From: Novimethylophilus sp036504375
Lineage (GTDB): Bacteria; Pseudomonadota; Gammaproteobacteria; Burkholderiales; Methylophilaceae
DNA: 10,241 bases
Assembly: GCF_036504375.1 (NCBI RefSeq)
Contig: NZ_DASXVH010000096.1
Coordinates: 1-10,241 of the forward strand
Reading direction: 5' to 3'
The stretch's first letter is position 1. Every line of letters begins with the position of its first letter. Of the stretch, positions 1 to 6,750 are shown piece by piece. Position numbers and translations under genes: made by a program. Below the pieces are notes generated by a model that made no database searches, was not told where the DNA came from, and worked only from the letters and a program-made list of their open reading frames with translations.

Positions 1-310
1 CGATATGCCCGGACTGGGCCTCGAGGCGCTTGACCATCTCGCGCAGGATGGTCTCGAAACTCTCCACCGAAATCTCGCGCTCGTTCATGTTGAGGATCTC
101 GACAAAGCGCGACATGTGCGTGCCCTTGAAGTTGTGCGGCAAATGCACGTACATGTTGAACATCGCCACGGTATGCTGCACCCCGCCGCTCTTGTCCTTG
201 ACCTTGATCGGATGGCGGATGGCCTTGATGCCGACCTTGTCGATCGCAAGATGGCGCGTATCAAGCATGCCCTGAACGTCCTCTATGGGGAAATCGATGG
301 GAAGATTCAT
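1..310 (-). CDS. folE2: GTP cyclohydrolase FolE2 (type IB), N-terminal part, cut by window edge
   Basis: This is the first 103 codons of a GTP cyclohydrolase I of the FolE2 (type IB) family. The enzyme converts GTP to dihydroneopterin triphosphate, the first step of folate biosynthesis, in the cytoplasm. The fragment reads MNLPIDFPIEDVQ, then DTRHLAIDKVGIKAIRHP, a GGVQHTVAMFNMYV stretch and a LPHNFKGTHMSRFVEILN block. These are conserved N-terminal features of FolE2 and are absent from classical FolE. The ATG at 310 is preceded by an AAAGGTG Shine-Dalgarno about 8 nt away, which fixes the start. The C-terminal part, including most of the active site, lies outside the window. It sits 430 bp downstream of the chemoreceptor genes and is probably a separate transcription unit. 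Family knowledge: FolE2 works with varied metals and often replaces or backs up zinc-dependent FolE. Identification is firm. Confidence 0.95.
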   Translation of the reverse strand, partial: MNLPIDFPIEDVQGMLDTRHLAIDKVGIKAIRHPIKVKDKSGGVQHTVAMFNMYVHLPHNFKGTHMSRFVEILNMNEREISVESFETILREMVKRLEAQSGHI

Positions 311-485
311 TCTGTTCACCTTTACACAAGTTAGAACCCAAGCCACTTAAGTCCTTGCCCGATATCAGCATCTCTCCGGTTCGCTCCAAAAAACGAAGGG
401 GATCACGCAATGCCCAGCCTTGTTGCATGAATATCTCGGCGGAAACAAAGCTGGGGGCACTGTCCGCCATTTCATGCATCGTCAT
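261..485 (-). CDS. Possible small ORF overlapping the start of folE2 (doubtful)
   Basis: A 74-codon reading frame starts at ATG 485 and is preceded by a purine-rich GGAAGGGGG stretch at a suitable distance. It ends inside folE2, overlapping its first 50 bases in another frame. The translation begins MTMHEMADSAPSFVSAEIF; it has no signal peptide, membrane helix or domain I recognise, and its last third is low in recognisable protein character. If translated, it could couple to folE2 as a leader ORF. It may equally be a chance open frame in an intergenic region. Confidence 0.2.
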   Translation of the reverse strand: MTMHEMADSAPSFVSAEIFMQQGWALRDPLRFLERTGEMLISGKDLSGLGSNLCKGEQNESSHRFPHRGRSGHA

Positions 486-740
486 TACCCGACCCCCTTC
501 CAAGTCCTAACCAAGCCTTAACTCTTAGTCCAGGAGGAGATGTAAGTGGAATAGCCCTGCAATCCGGGAGGGGGCAAAGCCATTCCACTCGATTCGATTA
601 TCAAACCGGCATCCAGCCAGCACAATCCCATTTAGGGATTACTCCAAAGTGGTTAGATCATTTCAAACAGCTAAATCGGCGGCTGAAATGCGGCCGGTCA
701 GACGCACCCCACGCATCAATAGCACTCATCCATGCGCGCT
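311..740. other. 430-bp intergenic region between the soluble receptor gene and folE2
   Basis: No convincing gene lies here apart from the doubtful small ORF at 261-485. The stretch must contain the folE2 promoter unless folE2 is read through from the receptor operon, but I see no clear -35/-10 pair on the minus strand. Two inverted repeats are present: 545-589 (11-bp arms) and 624-640 (AATCCC, 5-nt loop, GGGATT). No T-rich tract follows either on the minus strand, so no good intrinsic terminator for the receptor operon is visible. Confidence 0.5.
545..589 (-). repeat. Inverted repeat upstream of folE2
   Basis: Left arm 545-555 (AGTGGAATAGC) and right arm 579-589 (GCCATTCCACT) pair over 11 positions with a 23-nt loop. 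The only imperfect position is A opposite C on the plus strand, which becomes a G-U wobble in minus-strand RNA. The hairpin is therefore fully paired in a transcript running toward folE2. It lies about 235 nt upstream of the folE2 start and has no T tract, so it is not a classical terminator. It could be an operator or an RNA leader element. Function unknown. Confidence 0.45.
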
Positions 741-2495
741 TCATGCCTCCGCCAGCGCAGCCTCGCCATGCAGGTGACCTGGCTCATCCCTGTAACTTCT
801 TGTTCCGTCTATAACCGTGAATTGCCAGCGCATTTCAATCTCCTTGCGCTCTTGGGACTTTTTGAAATCAGACAGGAAGCGGTTTACGGCGGCGAGCAGG
901 TGGTATGAAGAATGACCATCTGCCGTTCCAACGGCGTAGTACCAAGGTTCAGGAGCCAGATTCTCTGGGAGGATTTCTATTTTTCCGCGCCAGGGACTGC
1001 CTTCACCATAGCAAGCCCAGGCAAAGATCGGTTGGTCTGCCGCAAATGCATCAACAACGCCGTCGGCAAGCGCATCATGGATGACGCTTTGATCCGAGAA
1101 TCCGATCAGGTTGGCAACCCGCGTTTTGCCTGGCTCGACATGGCTATGCTTGCTCCAGCGCAGCCCGGCGGCCTCCAGCGTCGCAAACGCAGCAGGGTCG
1201 TTGATGCAGCCGACGACTTTGTCCGATAGATCAGGCAGTCCGTTGATACGGGTGTCATTGACACGACGCGCCAGCACATAATTGAGATAAGTGTAACTGT
1301 CGGAAAAGGCGACGCCTTCGTAGGCGGCGTTGGGTGGGAGCGCACTCCACACCAGATCGACCTCCTGCTCCTGAGGACGTCGCCCCACATACAGCAATTC
1401 AGTGCATTGATCCCATGGATACTCGACAAACTCAACTTGTACGCCAAGCCAGCGAGCAAAGGACGTCGCATAATCCACGTCCAGACCTCTCAGTGGCTCT
1501 CCGGGGCGTAAGCGGAACGAGAGCCCCTTGAAAGAAGGTTCAATGGCCACTCTCAACCTGTTACGCGAACGAATGGCTTCCAAGCGGTCATATCCCGCTG
1601 CATGAACGCACTGATCGCTCAACACCCGTTGCAACCCGAACTGCGGCTCTCTGGTTATGGTTGCCTCGGCAAGCGTCCGGGCAATATCCCTGGCCCACTC
1701 CGCCTTGGCTCTTTGCCGCCCCAGCGCACCACGGCTTACGCTTTGCATCGAGACCACTACCTTGCTGTGCTCGTCGACTTTTTCCAGGGCCATCCGCAAT
1801 TCGTCAAACGCATCGGACACGGCATCGAATGCCGCATATGTCTGGTTGTCGACTTCGTGTACGCTGATTCCGCTTACCCTGCTGAATTCGGCAAGCTGTT
1901 TCTGAAATATCGAGAAGTCCAGCAGCGCGGATACCTGCTTGGCGTTGGCCACGGTATCGCGCGCCAACCCGCGGATATGGTCCGAGACGACACCGAATGG
2001 CCTCCCCACTTCCCCGGCTGCCGCCGACTGAATGGCCGCATTGAGCGCAAGCAGATCCAGTTCTTTCCCGATGCGCTCCAGCACATCGACTACATTACCG
2101 ATTTCTGCGATTTTCCGCGCCAGCGATTGGTCCAGTCCGCCCAAGCCGCTTTCGATAGTCTGCATGGCGCTCTTCAATTGCTCGACGGATTGGATTCTCC
2201 GGTCTTCCGCGTTGGAAATCCCATGCTCCATCTTGGCCATGGCATTGGTAATTTCCAGCCGCATCGCCCCCAAGCGCTCTTCGACCTCCATGATGCTGCC
2301 GGCGTGCGTGGATTCCGCATTAAGCGCATATTGCACCAGATGCCTGATCCGGCTGCTCAACTGACTCACACCGAGCCATATCCCATCAAAATCTTCCGCT
2401 ACCGGCCTCGGAGCCAAGGCAGGCTCCGGCGCTTCGATGGGCATGGCCACAACCGGAGCATCCTGCTTTTGCATAAATTTCAACCAGGAAAGCAT
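741..2495 (-). CDS. Soluble chemoreceptor-like protein with C-terminal SBP_bac_3-like solute-binding domain
   Basis: A 584-residue protein with no signal peptide or membrane helix, so predicted cytoplasmic. Residues 1-35 are a Pro/Ala-rich lead. Residues about 40-280 are mostly helical and contain a recognisable methyl-accepting signalling hairpin tip at 141-181 (RIGKELDLLALNAAIQ, then AAAGEVGRPFGVVSD). The tip is degenerate: aligned with E. coli Tsr, F373, E385 and R388 become K144, Q156 and A159. Residues about 310-560 resemble a periplasmic amino-acid-binding protein fold (family 3): RLRVAIEPSFKG, then GLDVDYATSFARWLGVQVEF, VDLVWSALPP and FSDSYTYLNYVLARR. The start at 2495 follows GAGAGG. 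The gene lies 37 bp after the transmembrane chemoreceptor gene, likely in one operon. The order, signalling hairpin first and binding domain last, is unusual. Direct CheA coupling is uncertain given the lost contact residues; an accessory or modulatory role is possible. Confidence 0.8.
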   Translation of the reverse strand: MLSWLKFMQKQDAPVVAMPIEAPEPALAPRPVAEDFDGIWLGVSQLSSRIRHLVQYALNAESTHAGSIMEVEERLGAMRLEITNAMAKMEHGISNAEDRRIQSVEQLKSAMQTIESGLGGLDQSLARKIAEIGNVVDVLERIGKELDLLALNAAIQSAAAGEVGRPFGVVSDHIRGLARDTVANAKQVSALLDFSIFQKQLAEFSRVSGISVHEVDNQTYAAFDAVSDAFDELRMALEKVDEHSKVVVSMQSVSRGALGRQRAKAEWARDIARTLAEATITREPQFGLQRVLSDQCVHAAGYDRLEAIRSRNRLRVAIEPSFKGLSFRLRPGEPLRGLDVDYATSFARWLGVQVEFVEYPWDQCTELLYVGRRPQEQEVDLVWSALPPNAAYEGVAFSDSYTYLNYVLARRVNDTRINGLPDLSDKVVGCINDPAAFATLEAAGLRWSKHSHVEPGKTRVANLIGFSDQSVIHDALADGVVDAFAADQPIFAWACYGEGSPWRGKIEILPENLAPEPWYYAVGTADGHSSYHLLAAVNRFLSDFKKSQERKEIEMRWQFTVIDGTRSYRDEPGHLHGEAALAEA

Positions 2496-2532
2496 AACGA
2501 CCTCTCAATGTAATCGATAATTTTCCGCACGC

Positions 2533-4542
2533 TCACAGCTTGAACTGCCCGACGATCTGCAGCAGTTGGGCCGCGCGCTCATCCAGCTGCTGGATCGTCA
2601 GCGAGGCATCGTGCATCGACTGGTTGGTCGCTTGCGCCATGTGGTCGACGCGCTCCACGGATTGCGCCATCTGCGAAGCGGCCACCGATTGCTCGTTGGT
2701 CGCACCCGCGATCTCGGCCATCATCACGACCACGGCCTGCAGCATTTCCTGCATCTTGCGGATCTCGACTGCCGCCTCGTTCGACTGTTGCACGCTGCCG
2801 CTCACGGCGTTTCCGGCCGCCTCCATATTGTTCACCGCCCGTTCGGTATCCTGATGCACCCCCTCGATCATCTCGCCGATCTGCACCGTGGCCTTGGCAG
2901 TGCGCTCCGCCAGCTTGCGCACTTCATCGGCCACCACGGCAAACCCTCGGCCCACTTCGCCGGCGCGGGCGGCTTCGATCGCCGCATTAAGCGCCAGCAG
3001 ATTGGTCTGGTCGGAAATTTCCTTGATCACGCCGACTATGCTCTGGATTTCGACCGAGCGCTGCGACAGATCTTTCATGGTGGTGCTCAATGCGCCCATG
3101 TCGGCTGACACCTTGGCCACCATGTCGGATGCGCGGAGCACGGTGTCGACGCTGGCGGTGGAACATTCGCCGGCTTCCCTGCTCATGCCGTCCGCACTCC
3201 TGGCGCTGTCGGCGACATGCGCGATGCTGGTGGTCAGCTGCTCCAGCGTTGCGGCATTTTCACTGGAAATATCGGCATTCCTGCGCGAGTCCTCGTCAAT
3301 CCTCCGGGTGACGCCGGCAAGCCGGTTGATGCCGCTGCCCAGCTGTTCGATTTCCTCGCGCACGTCCAGCAGCATACGGCGCAGCTTGTCGACGAATTGA
3401 TTGAATGCCTGCGCCGTTTCGCCGATCTCGTCCTCGCTGTCGACCGTCAGATGGCAGCTCAGGTCGCCGCTGCCTCCAGCCAGGCCGCACATGGCATCGC
3501 GCATCCTGTGTATTGGCTTGGTCAGTACATTGAGCAGGAACACCAGCACGACGAACATCAGCACCAGGCTTGCCAAGCCGATCAGCAAGGATTTGTTGCG
3601 ATCGGCAACAGAGCTTTCCAGCAGTTTGGAAATCGGCACCGTTACTTCCAGTATCCACGGCGCGTCCGCTCCGCTAACCCACACCGGCTCGAGAAAGTGG
3701 CCTATATCGTTTTCAACATATTGAAACGAATGGCCACCCTTGAGTGCATTGCGCGCCGGCGGCGGCAACTCGTCGGCGCTGGCCGCCTTGCCGATTCTGG
3801 CGCTCTCCGGCAATGCGATATAAGTGCCGGAATTCGAGTACAGCTTGAGGAAGCCGACCTCGAACGGGCGGACTTTTTCCAGCTCCGTATGGAAACTCTT
3901 CAACCCGATATCGACACCACTGATGCCGACGAATTTCCCATTCACCATCAAGGGTGTGACTAGCGAAGTCATCAGCGTGGGCACACCCGACACCGCATAG
4001 ACGTAGGGATCGATCAGCACCGGCTTGCCGGATTTTTTTGGCAGCTGATAGTAATCCCCCGCGCCCTCCTTGTCGTAATCGACCAGAGGTTCCACCACCG
4101 CCCGCTCGCCATCGAAATGCCAGTAAGGCATGAAGCGGCCGGCGGCATCGGAGCCGAGGTCCGTACGGTTGATGAAATTCGCATCCTTGCCATCGAACGC
4201 ACCGGCTTCCCAGCCGGTGTAGAGCGCCAGGATTTCCCTGTGCTCACGCAACGTTCCGGCGATCATCTGATTGACCAGCGGCCGGCTATCCAGACCGCCC
4301 TGCTGCAGCCCGATAATCGCGTAGCCGGAATTCTGGCCGATCGACATCGCCAGCGAAAGGCGCAGCGAAATCTTCCGGGCTTCGTCCTGCGCTATCTGCT
4401 GGGCAATTCTGATGCCGTTTTGCCTGGCTTCCGTGGCGCGCGTGCTGGTCATGAAGCCTACCAGGCTGGCATAACCGACCAGGGTAATCGTGGCGGCAGC
4501 CACCACCACTTTCATGCGGAATGTTTTGATTCGAAATTGCAT
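2533..4542 (-). CDS. Methyl-accepting chemotaxis protein, Cache-HAMP-MCP signal
   Basis: A 669-residue inner-membrane chemoreceptor that would sense a periplasmic ligand and control CheA through CheW. Helix TM1 is at about 11-33. A periplasmic double-Cache-type domain follows at about 35-312, with GWEAGAFDGKDANF, GRFMPYW, EPLVDYDKEGAGDYYQLPKK and NGKFVGISGVDIGL typical of dCache_1 sensors. TM2 is at about 317-340, then HAMP at about 340-393 with P343 and DEIGE. The signalling domain follows, with a canonical tip at 508-548 (ISDQTNLLALNAAIEAARAG, then GFAVVADEVRKLAERT). It ends QFKL, with no NWETF-like CheR/CheB tether. The start at 4542 is preceded by AAAAGGT about 9 nt away. The gene begins 17 bp after the amidotransferase-like gene. 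The ligand is not readable from sequence; dCache_1 receptors commonly bind amino acids or amines. Confidence 0.95.
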   Translation of the reverse strand: MQFRIKTFRMKVVVAAATITLVGYASLVGFMTSTRATEARQNGIRIAQQIAQDEARKISLRLSLAMSIGQNSGYAIIGLQQGGLDSRPLVNQMIAGTLREHREILALYTGWEAGAFDGKDANFINRTDLGSDAAGRFMPYWHFDGERAVVEPLVDYDKEGAGDYYQLPKKSGKPVLIDPYVYAVSGVPTLMTSLVTPLMVNGKFVGISGVDIGLKSFHTELEKVRPFEVGFLKLYSNSGTYIALPESARIGKAASADELPPPARNALKGGHSFQYVENDIGHFLEPVWVSGADAPWILEVTVPISKLLESSVADRNKSLLIGLASLVLMFVVLVFLLNVLTKPIHRMRDAMCGLAGGSGDLSCHLTVDSEDEIGETAQAFNQFVDKLRRMLLDVREEIEQLGSGINRLAGVTRRIDEDSRRNADISSENAATLEQLTTSIAHVADSARSADGMSREAGECSTASVDTVLRASDMVAKVSADMGALSTTMKDLSQRSVEIQSIVGVIKEISDQTNLLALNAAIEAARAGEVGRGFAVVADEVRKLAERTAKATVQIGEMIEGVHQDTERAVNNMEAAGNAVSGSVQQSNEAAVEIRKMQEMLQAVVVMMAEIAGATNEQSVAASQMAQSVERVDHMAQATNQSMHDASLTIQQLDERAAQLLQIVGQFKL

Positions 4543-4559
4543 GACACACTACCTTTTTC

Positions 4560-5267
4560 TTATTTTCTTAATCCATCCATCCAGTGGGTGTAAACGCTGT
4601 CTGCCAGCCGGTTCAGCCGCCCCACGCGCATTTCCAGGCCTTCCAGGATTTGCGCGACGGACTGCACCGAAGGGGTGCCGGCAGCGGCGGCAATTTCTTG
4701 TTCATCGCTCTCGCACCACTTTTTCACCATCTTCGCGGTCATCTCGATGTGGCACTGGAAACCGATGTGCGGCCCGAGCGTGAACGCCTGATTCTCGCAA
4801 TAGCGGTTACGCAGTACGCGGGTTGCTCCCGGCGGAATGCTGAAGGTCTGGTAATGCCACTGGAAGGTCGTGAACTTGCGCACATGGCCGAACCACTCCC
4901 GGGCTTGCGGCTCATCCGCAACGTCGACCTCGTGCCAGCCCACCTCCTTGCACTTGTTATCCGTGACGGCACCCCCCAGTGCCATGGACATCAACTGGCC
5001 GCCCAGGCAATGACCCAGCAGCGGAATGCCGTTATGGTTGAATTGCCGGATCAGATCGAGCAGGGGCGGGACCCACGGCAACGGATCGTTCACGCTCATG
5101 GGGCCGCCCATCATCGCCATGCCGCTGCAGGCACTGCTGTCCGGCGGCAATGGGGCGCCGGCGTCGACGCGGATGAGCTTCCATGGGATATCGGCGCTAT
5201 CGAGAAAATCGGCCAGATGCCCAGGCCCTTCCGATGGCGAAAACTGGAGGATAGCGACAGGCTTCAT
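4560..5267 (-). CDS. Class I glutamine amidotransferase-like protein (GATase1)
   Basis: A 235-residue cytoplasmic protein of the class I glutamine amidotransferase family, stand-alone GMP-synthase-like type. The nucleophile elbow is GHCLGGQ (Cys87) and the catalytic His/Glu pair is in FQCHIE (His173, Glu175). MMGGPMSVND and FQWHYQTF are also typical of the family. The family hydrolyses gamma-glutamyl amide bonds; this subgroup has no synthetase domain and its natural substrate is usually unknown. The open frame extends 13 codons upstream, but the ATG at 5267 overlaps the stop of the preceding gene as ATGA. That argues for this start and for translational coupling. The gene is 17 bp before the chemoreceptor gene. 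Its presence in a chemotaxis operon near amine-linked genes hints at gamma-glutamyl amine metabolism, but this is inference only. Confidence 0.9.
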   Translation of the reverse strand: MKPVAILQFSPSEGPGHLADFLDSADIPWKLIRVDAGAPLPPDSSACSGMAMMGGPMSVNDPLPWVPPLLDLIRQFNHNGIPLLGHCLGGQLMSMALGGAVTDNKCKEVGWHEVDVADEPQAREWFGHVRKFTTFQWHYQTFSIPPGATRVLRNRYCENQAFTLGPHIGFQCHIEMTAKMVKKWCESDEQEIAAAAGTPSVQSVAQILEGLEMRVGRLNRLADSVYTHWMDGLRK

Positions 5268-5554
5268 ACACCGCGCCGAAACCGCTCCCAGCGGTAGCGT
5301 GCCCAATAATAGGCGTCGATCACCGACAAGGCATAAATGAACAGCCCGCCGGAAAACTTCCCCACGACGGAAATCTCCGGGCCAGCCAGGTTGAAGGTAA
5401 TCACCCCCAGCATCAGCATGAAAAACAGCATCATCAGGCCGCGCGACGGCGTATTGTTCACCACCTGCCCCACGCCGGGCAGAACCAGCGCAATCAGCAA
5501 CACCACAACAGGGTGCAGCGGCGCCTTAACCGGTTTCTGGGCAATGCTCATCAT
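5264..5554 (-). CDS. Small multi-helix membrane protein of unknown function
   Basis: A 96-residue hydrophobic protein with likely membrane segments at about 14-31, 38-56 and 66-84. The first carries PGVGQVVNN followed by PSRGL, reminiscent of the PGLGQxYxG...KGL hairpin of small TM2-like membrane proteins. The C-terminus is strongly basic (ARYRWERFRRGV), consistent with a cytoplasmic end. I chose the first ATG (5554): it overlaps the stop of the upstream gene (ATGA) and sits 10 nt after GAAGGAG. Its own stop overlaps the start of the amidotransferase gene. It is thus locked between two genes by overlaps and probably made in fixed proportion with them. No function can be assigned. Confidence 0.8.
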   Translation of the reverse strand: MMSIAQKPVKAPLHPVVVLLIALVLPGVGQVVNNTPSRGLMMLFFMLMLGVITFNLAGPEISVVGKFSGGLFIYALSVIDAYYWARYRWERFRRGV

Positions 5555-6216
5555 GATGCTTGCGCTCCTTCGAGATGCTGGCGAATGCCGATAGCCTGCT
5601 GTAGCAGGCCGCGTACGCTTTCCTGTTGCAAGGGCGCATGATCGAACGCAGCCATTCGCAGCAGCAGATATTCGCCCCGTTCCGCCTGCTTCGCCTGATA
5701 TGTCAGGCGCACCGCGCGCGGCATCAACAATAGTTCTTTCGCTTTTTCATCGGTAAACAAACGGCGCACGCAGCTGTCGATTGCCTGCAAATCCGGAGAT
5801 TCGCCCTGCGTGCGGTAAATGGCGTGGCTGGGCCACCCGGGCAAGGGCGTCACGCTGCCATTCCAATCCCAGGAGGGACTGTAAAATTCAGTATTCTGCG
5901 GCCGCATCAACATATCCAGCGTGCCGATTGTCGCCGCATCCTTGGCCTGCACCTCGAGATGCAGCCAGAGCGACGGGATTTTGCGCATCGTCATATGGTC
6001 TTCTTCCAGGGTCATCCGTACCCGAAATCCGCGATAGATGCCTTCCAGCCCGGCGTAACCGGCCTCGTTGCTGGACAGTTTCGGACTTTCAAACAAGGAA
6101 ACACATTCATCCAGCAATTGCGAACGTCCCATTCTCGTTTTCCGATGATGGTCCTGGTACATCCACCACAGAACGGCCATCAGCAACGCCGCTAGCACAA
6201 CCGGGGCATAAGACAT
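5551..6216 (-). CDS. Membrane-anchored hypothetical protein, first gene of the receptor operon
   Basis: A 221-residue protein with one N-terminal membrane helix (about 4-20, VVLAALLMAVLWWMY) followed by a basic stretch (HHRKTR). This arrangement suggests a signal anchor with the rest in the cytoplasm by the positive-inside rule. The soluble part contains GYAGLEGIYRGFRVRM, WLHLEVQ and SPSWDWNG but matches no family I recognise. The ATG at 6216 follows GGGAG by about 7 nt. Its stop overlaps the next start (ATGA). It lies 84 bp after the stress-protein gene with a terminator-like hairpin between, so it is likely the first gene of a five-gene unit ending with two receptor proteins. Function unknown. 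Confidence 0.75.
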   Translation of the reverse strand: MSYAPVVLAALLMAVLWWMYQDHHRKTRMGRSQLLDECVSLFESPKLSSNEAGYAGLEGIYRGFRVRMTLEEDHMTMRKIPSLWLHLEVQAKDAATIGTLDMLMRPQNTEFYSPSWDWNGSVTPLPGWPSHAIYRTQGESPDLQAIDSCVRRLFTDEKAKELLLMPRAVRLTYQAKQAERGEYLLLRMAAFDHAPLQQESVRGLLQQAIGIRQHLEGAQAS

Positions 6217-6238
6217 TTTCTGGCTCCCATCGAGAATA

Positions 6239-6273
6239 AAGAGAGCGATCCTAGGCTGCCGGCTCGCTCTCTT
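6239..6273 (-). terminator. Intrinsic terminator-like hairpin after the universal stress gene
   Basis: Arms 6239-6248 (AAGAGAGCGA) and 6264-6273 (TCGCTCTCTT) pair perfectly over 10 bp with a 15-nt loop. On the minus strand the stem is followed by TTTATTC, a short U-rich tail. It fits termination of the permease/stress-protein operon. Only about 22 nt separate it from the next start codon, leaving little room for a promoter, so read-through or partial termination is possible. Confidence 0.6.
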
Positions 6274-6300
6274 CGGACTACGTTAAAAAGCCACCCGCGT

Positions 6301-6732
6301 TCAGCGCACCGCCGTTACCGGACAATGCGCCTTGACGATGACATCCTGGGCGATGGAACCCAGCAGCATGCGGGACACGCCGGTTCGTCCAACCGAACCG
6401 GTGATGATGTGGTCGTAGCCGTTTTTCTCCGCGAAGCCGATAATGGCGGCTGCAATATTATGCCCGCCTTCCACGGCGCAGGCGACGTCCTGCAGCCCTG
6501 CCGCCTTCGCCCTGGCGAAGGCGGACTCCAGTTCGCCCTGCATCTGGGCGTCCGCCGCATCGAGCATCGTCGAATCCCAGAAGTAGCTATGCGACAGGTC
6601 TTCATCCGTGACATGGTTCACGGCGATAAATGTCAGGTGCGCGCCGGTTTTTCTGGCGAGGTCGACGGCGTAATCCACCGCCTTGTCGGAACTGTGCGAG
6701 CCATCGATGGCACAAAGTAAATTGCTGTTCAT
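6301..6732 (-). CDS. Universal stress protein, UspA family, ATP-binding type
   Basis: A 143-residue single-domain Usp. It starts MNSNLLCAIDGSHSSDKAV, with the conserved Asp at residue 10. Near the C-terminus it has the nucleotide-binding pattern G-2x-G-9x-G-S (G112, G115, G125, S126), so it belongs to the ATP-binding subgroup. Such small cytoplasmic proteins act in stress adaptation and, in several systems, bind and regulate membrane transporters. It begins 18 bp after the permease stop with a strong AAGGAGG site about 8 nt from ATG 6732, and so is most likely cotranscribed with the permease. That pairing suggests, but does not prove, a role in regulating transport. Confidence 0.95.
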   Translation of the reverse strand: MNSNLLCAIDGSHSSDKAVDYAVDLARKTGAHLTFIAVNHVTDEDLSHSYFWDSTMLDAADAQMQGELESAFARAKAAGLQDVACAVEGGHNIAAAIIGFAEKNGYDHIITGSVGRTGVSRMLLGSIAQDVIVKAHCPVTAVR

Positions 6733-6750
6733 CAGTTGTTCCTCCTTGGG

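Noticed and set aside
624..640. AATCCC-ATTTA-GGGATT hairpin as terminator of the receptor operon
   Set aside because: Stem is only 6 bp and AT-containing, with no T tract following on the minus strand.
1602..2513. Plus-strand open frame of 303 codons opposite the soluble receptor gene
   Set aside because: No recognisable domain; composition is typical of an antisense shadow, and the minus-strand product has clear receptor and binding-protein motifs.
3217..3963. Plus-strand open frame of 248 codons opposite the chemoreceptor
   Set aside because: Antisense to a well-defined chemoreceptor signalling and Cache region; no family features.
5268..5306. Upstream extension of the amidotransferase by 13 codons
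   Set aside because: The extension lies inside the preceding gene and is unlike the family N-terminus. The internal ATG at 5267 starts the conserved MKPVAILQF and forms an ATGA overlap.
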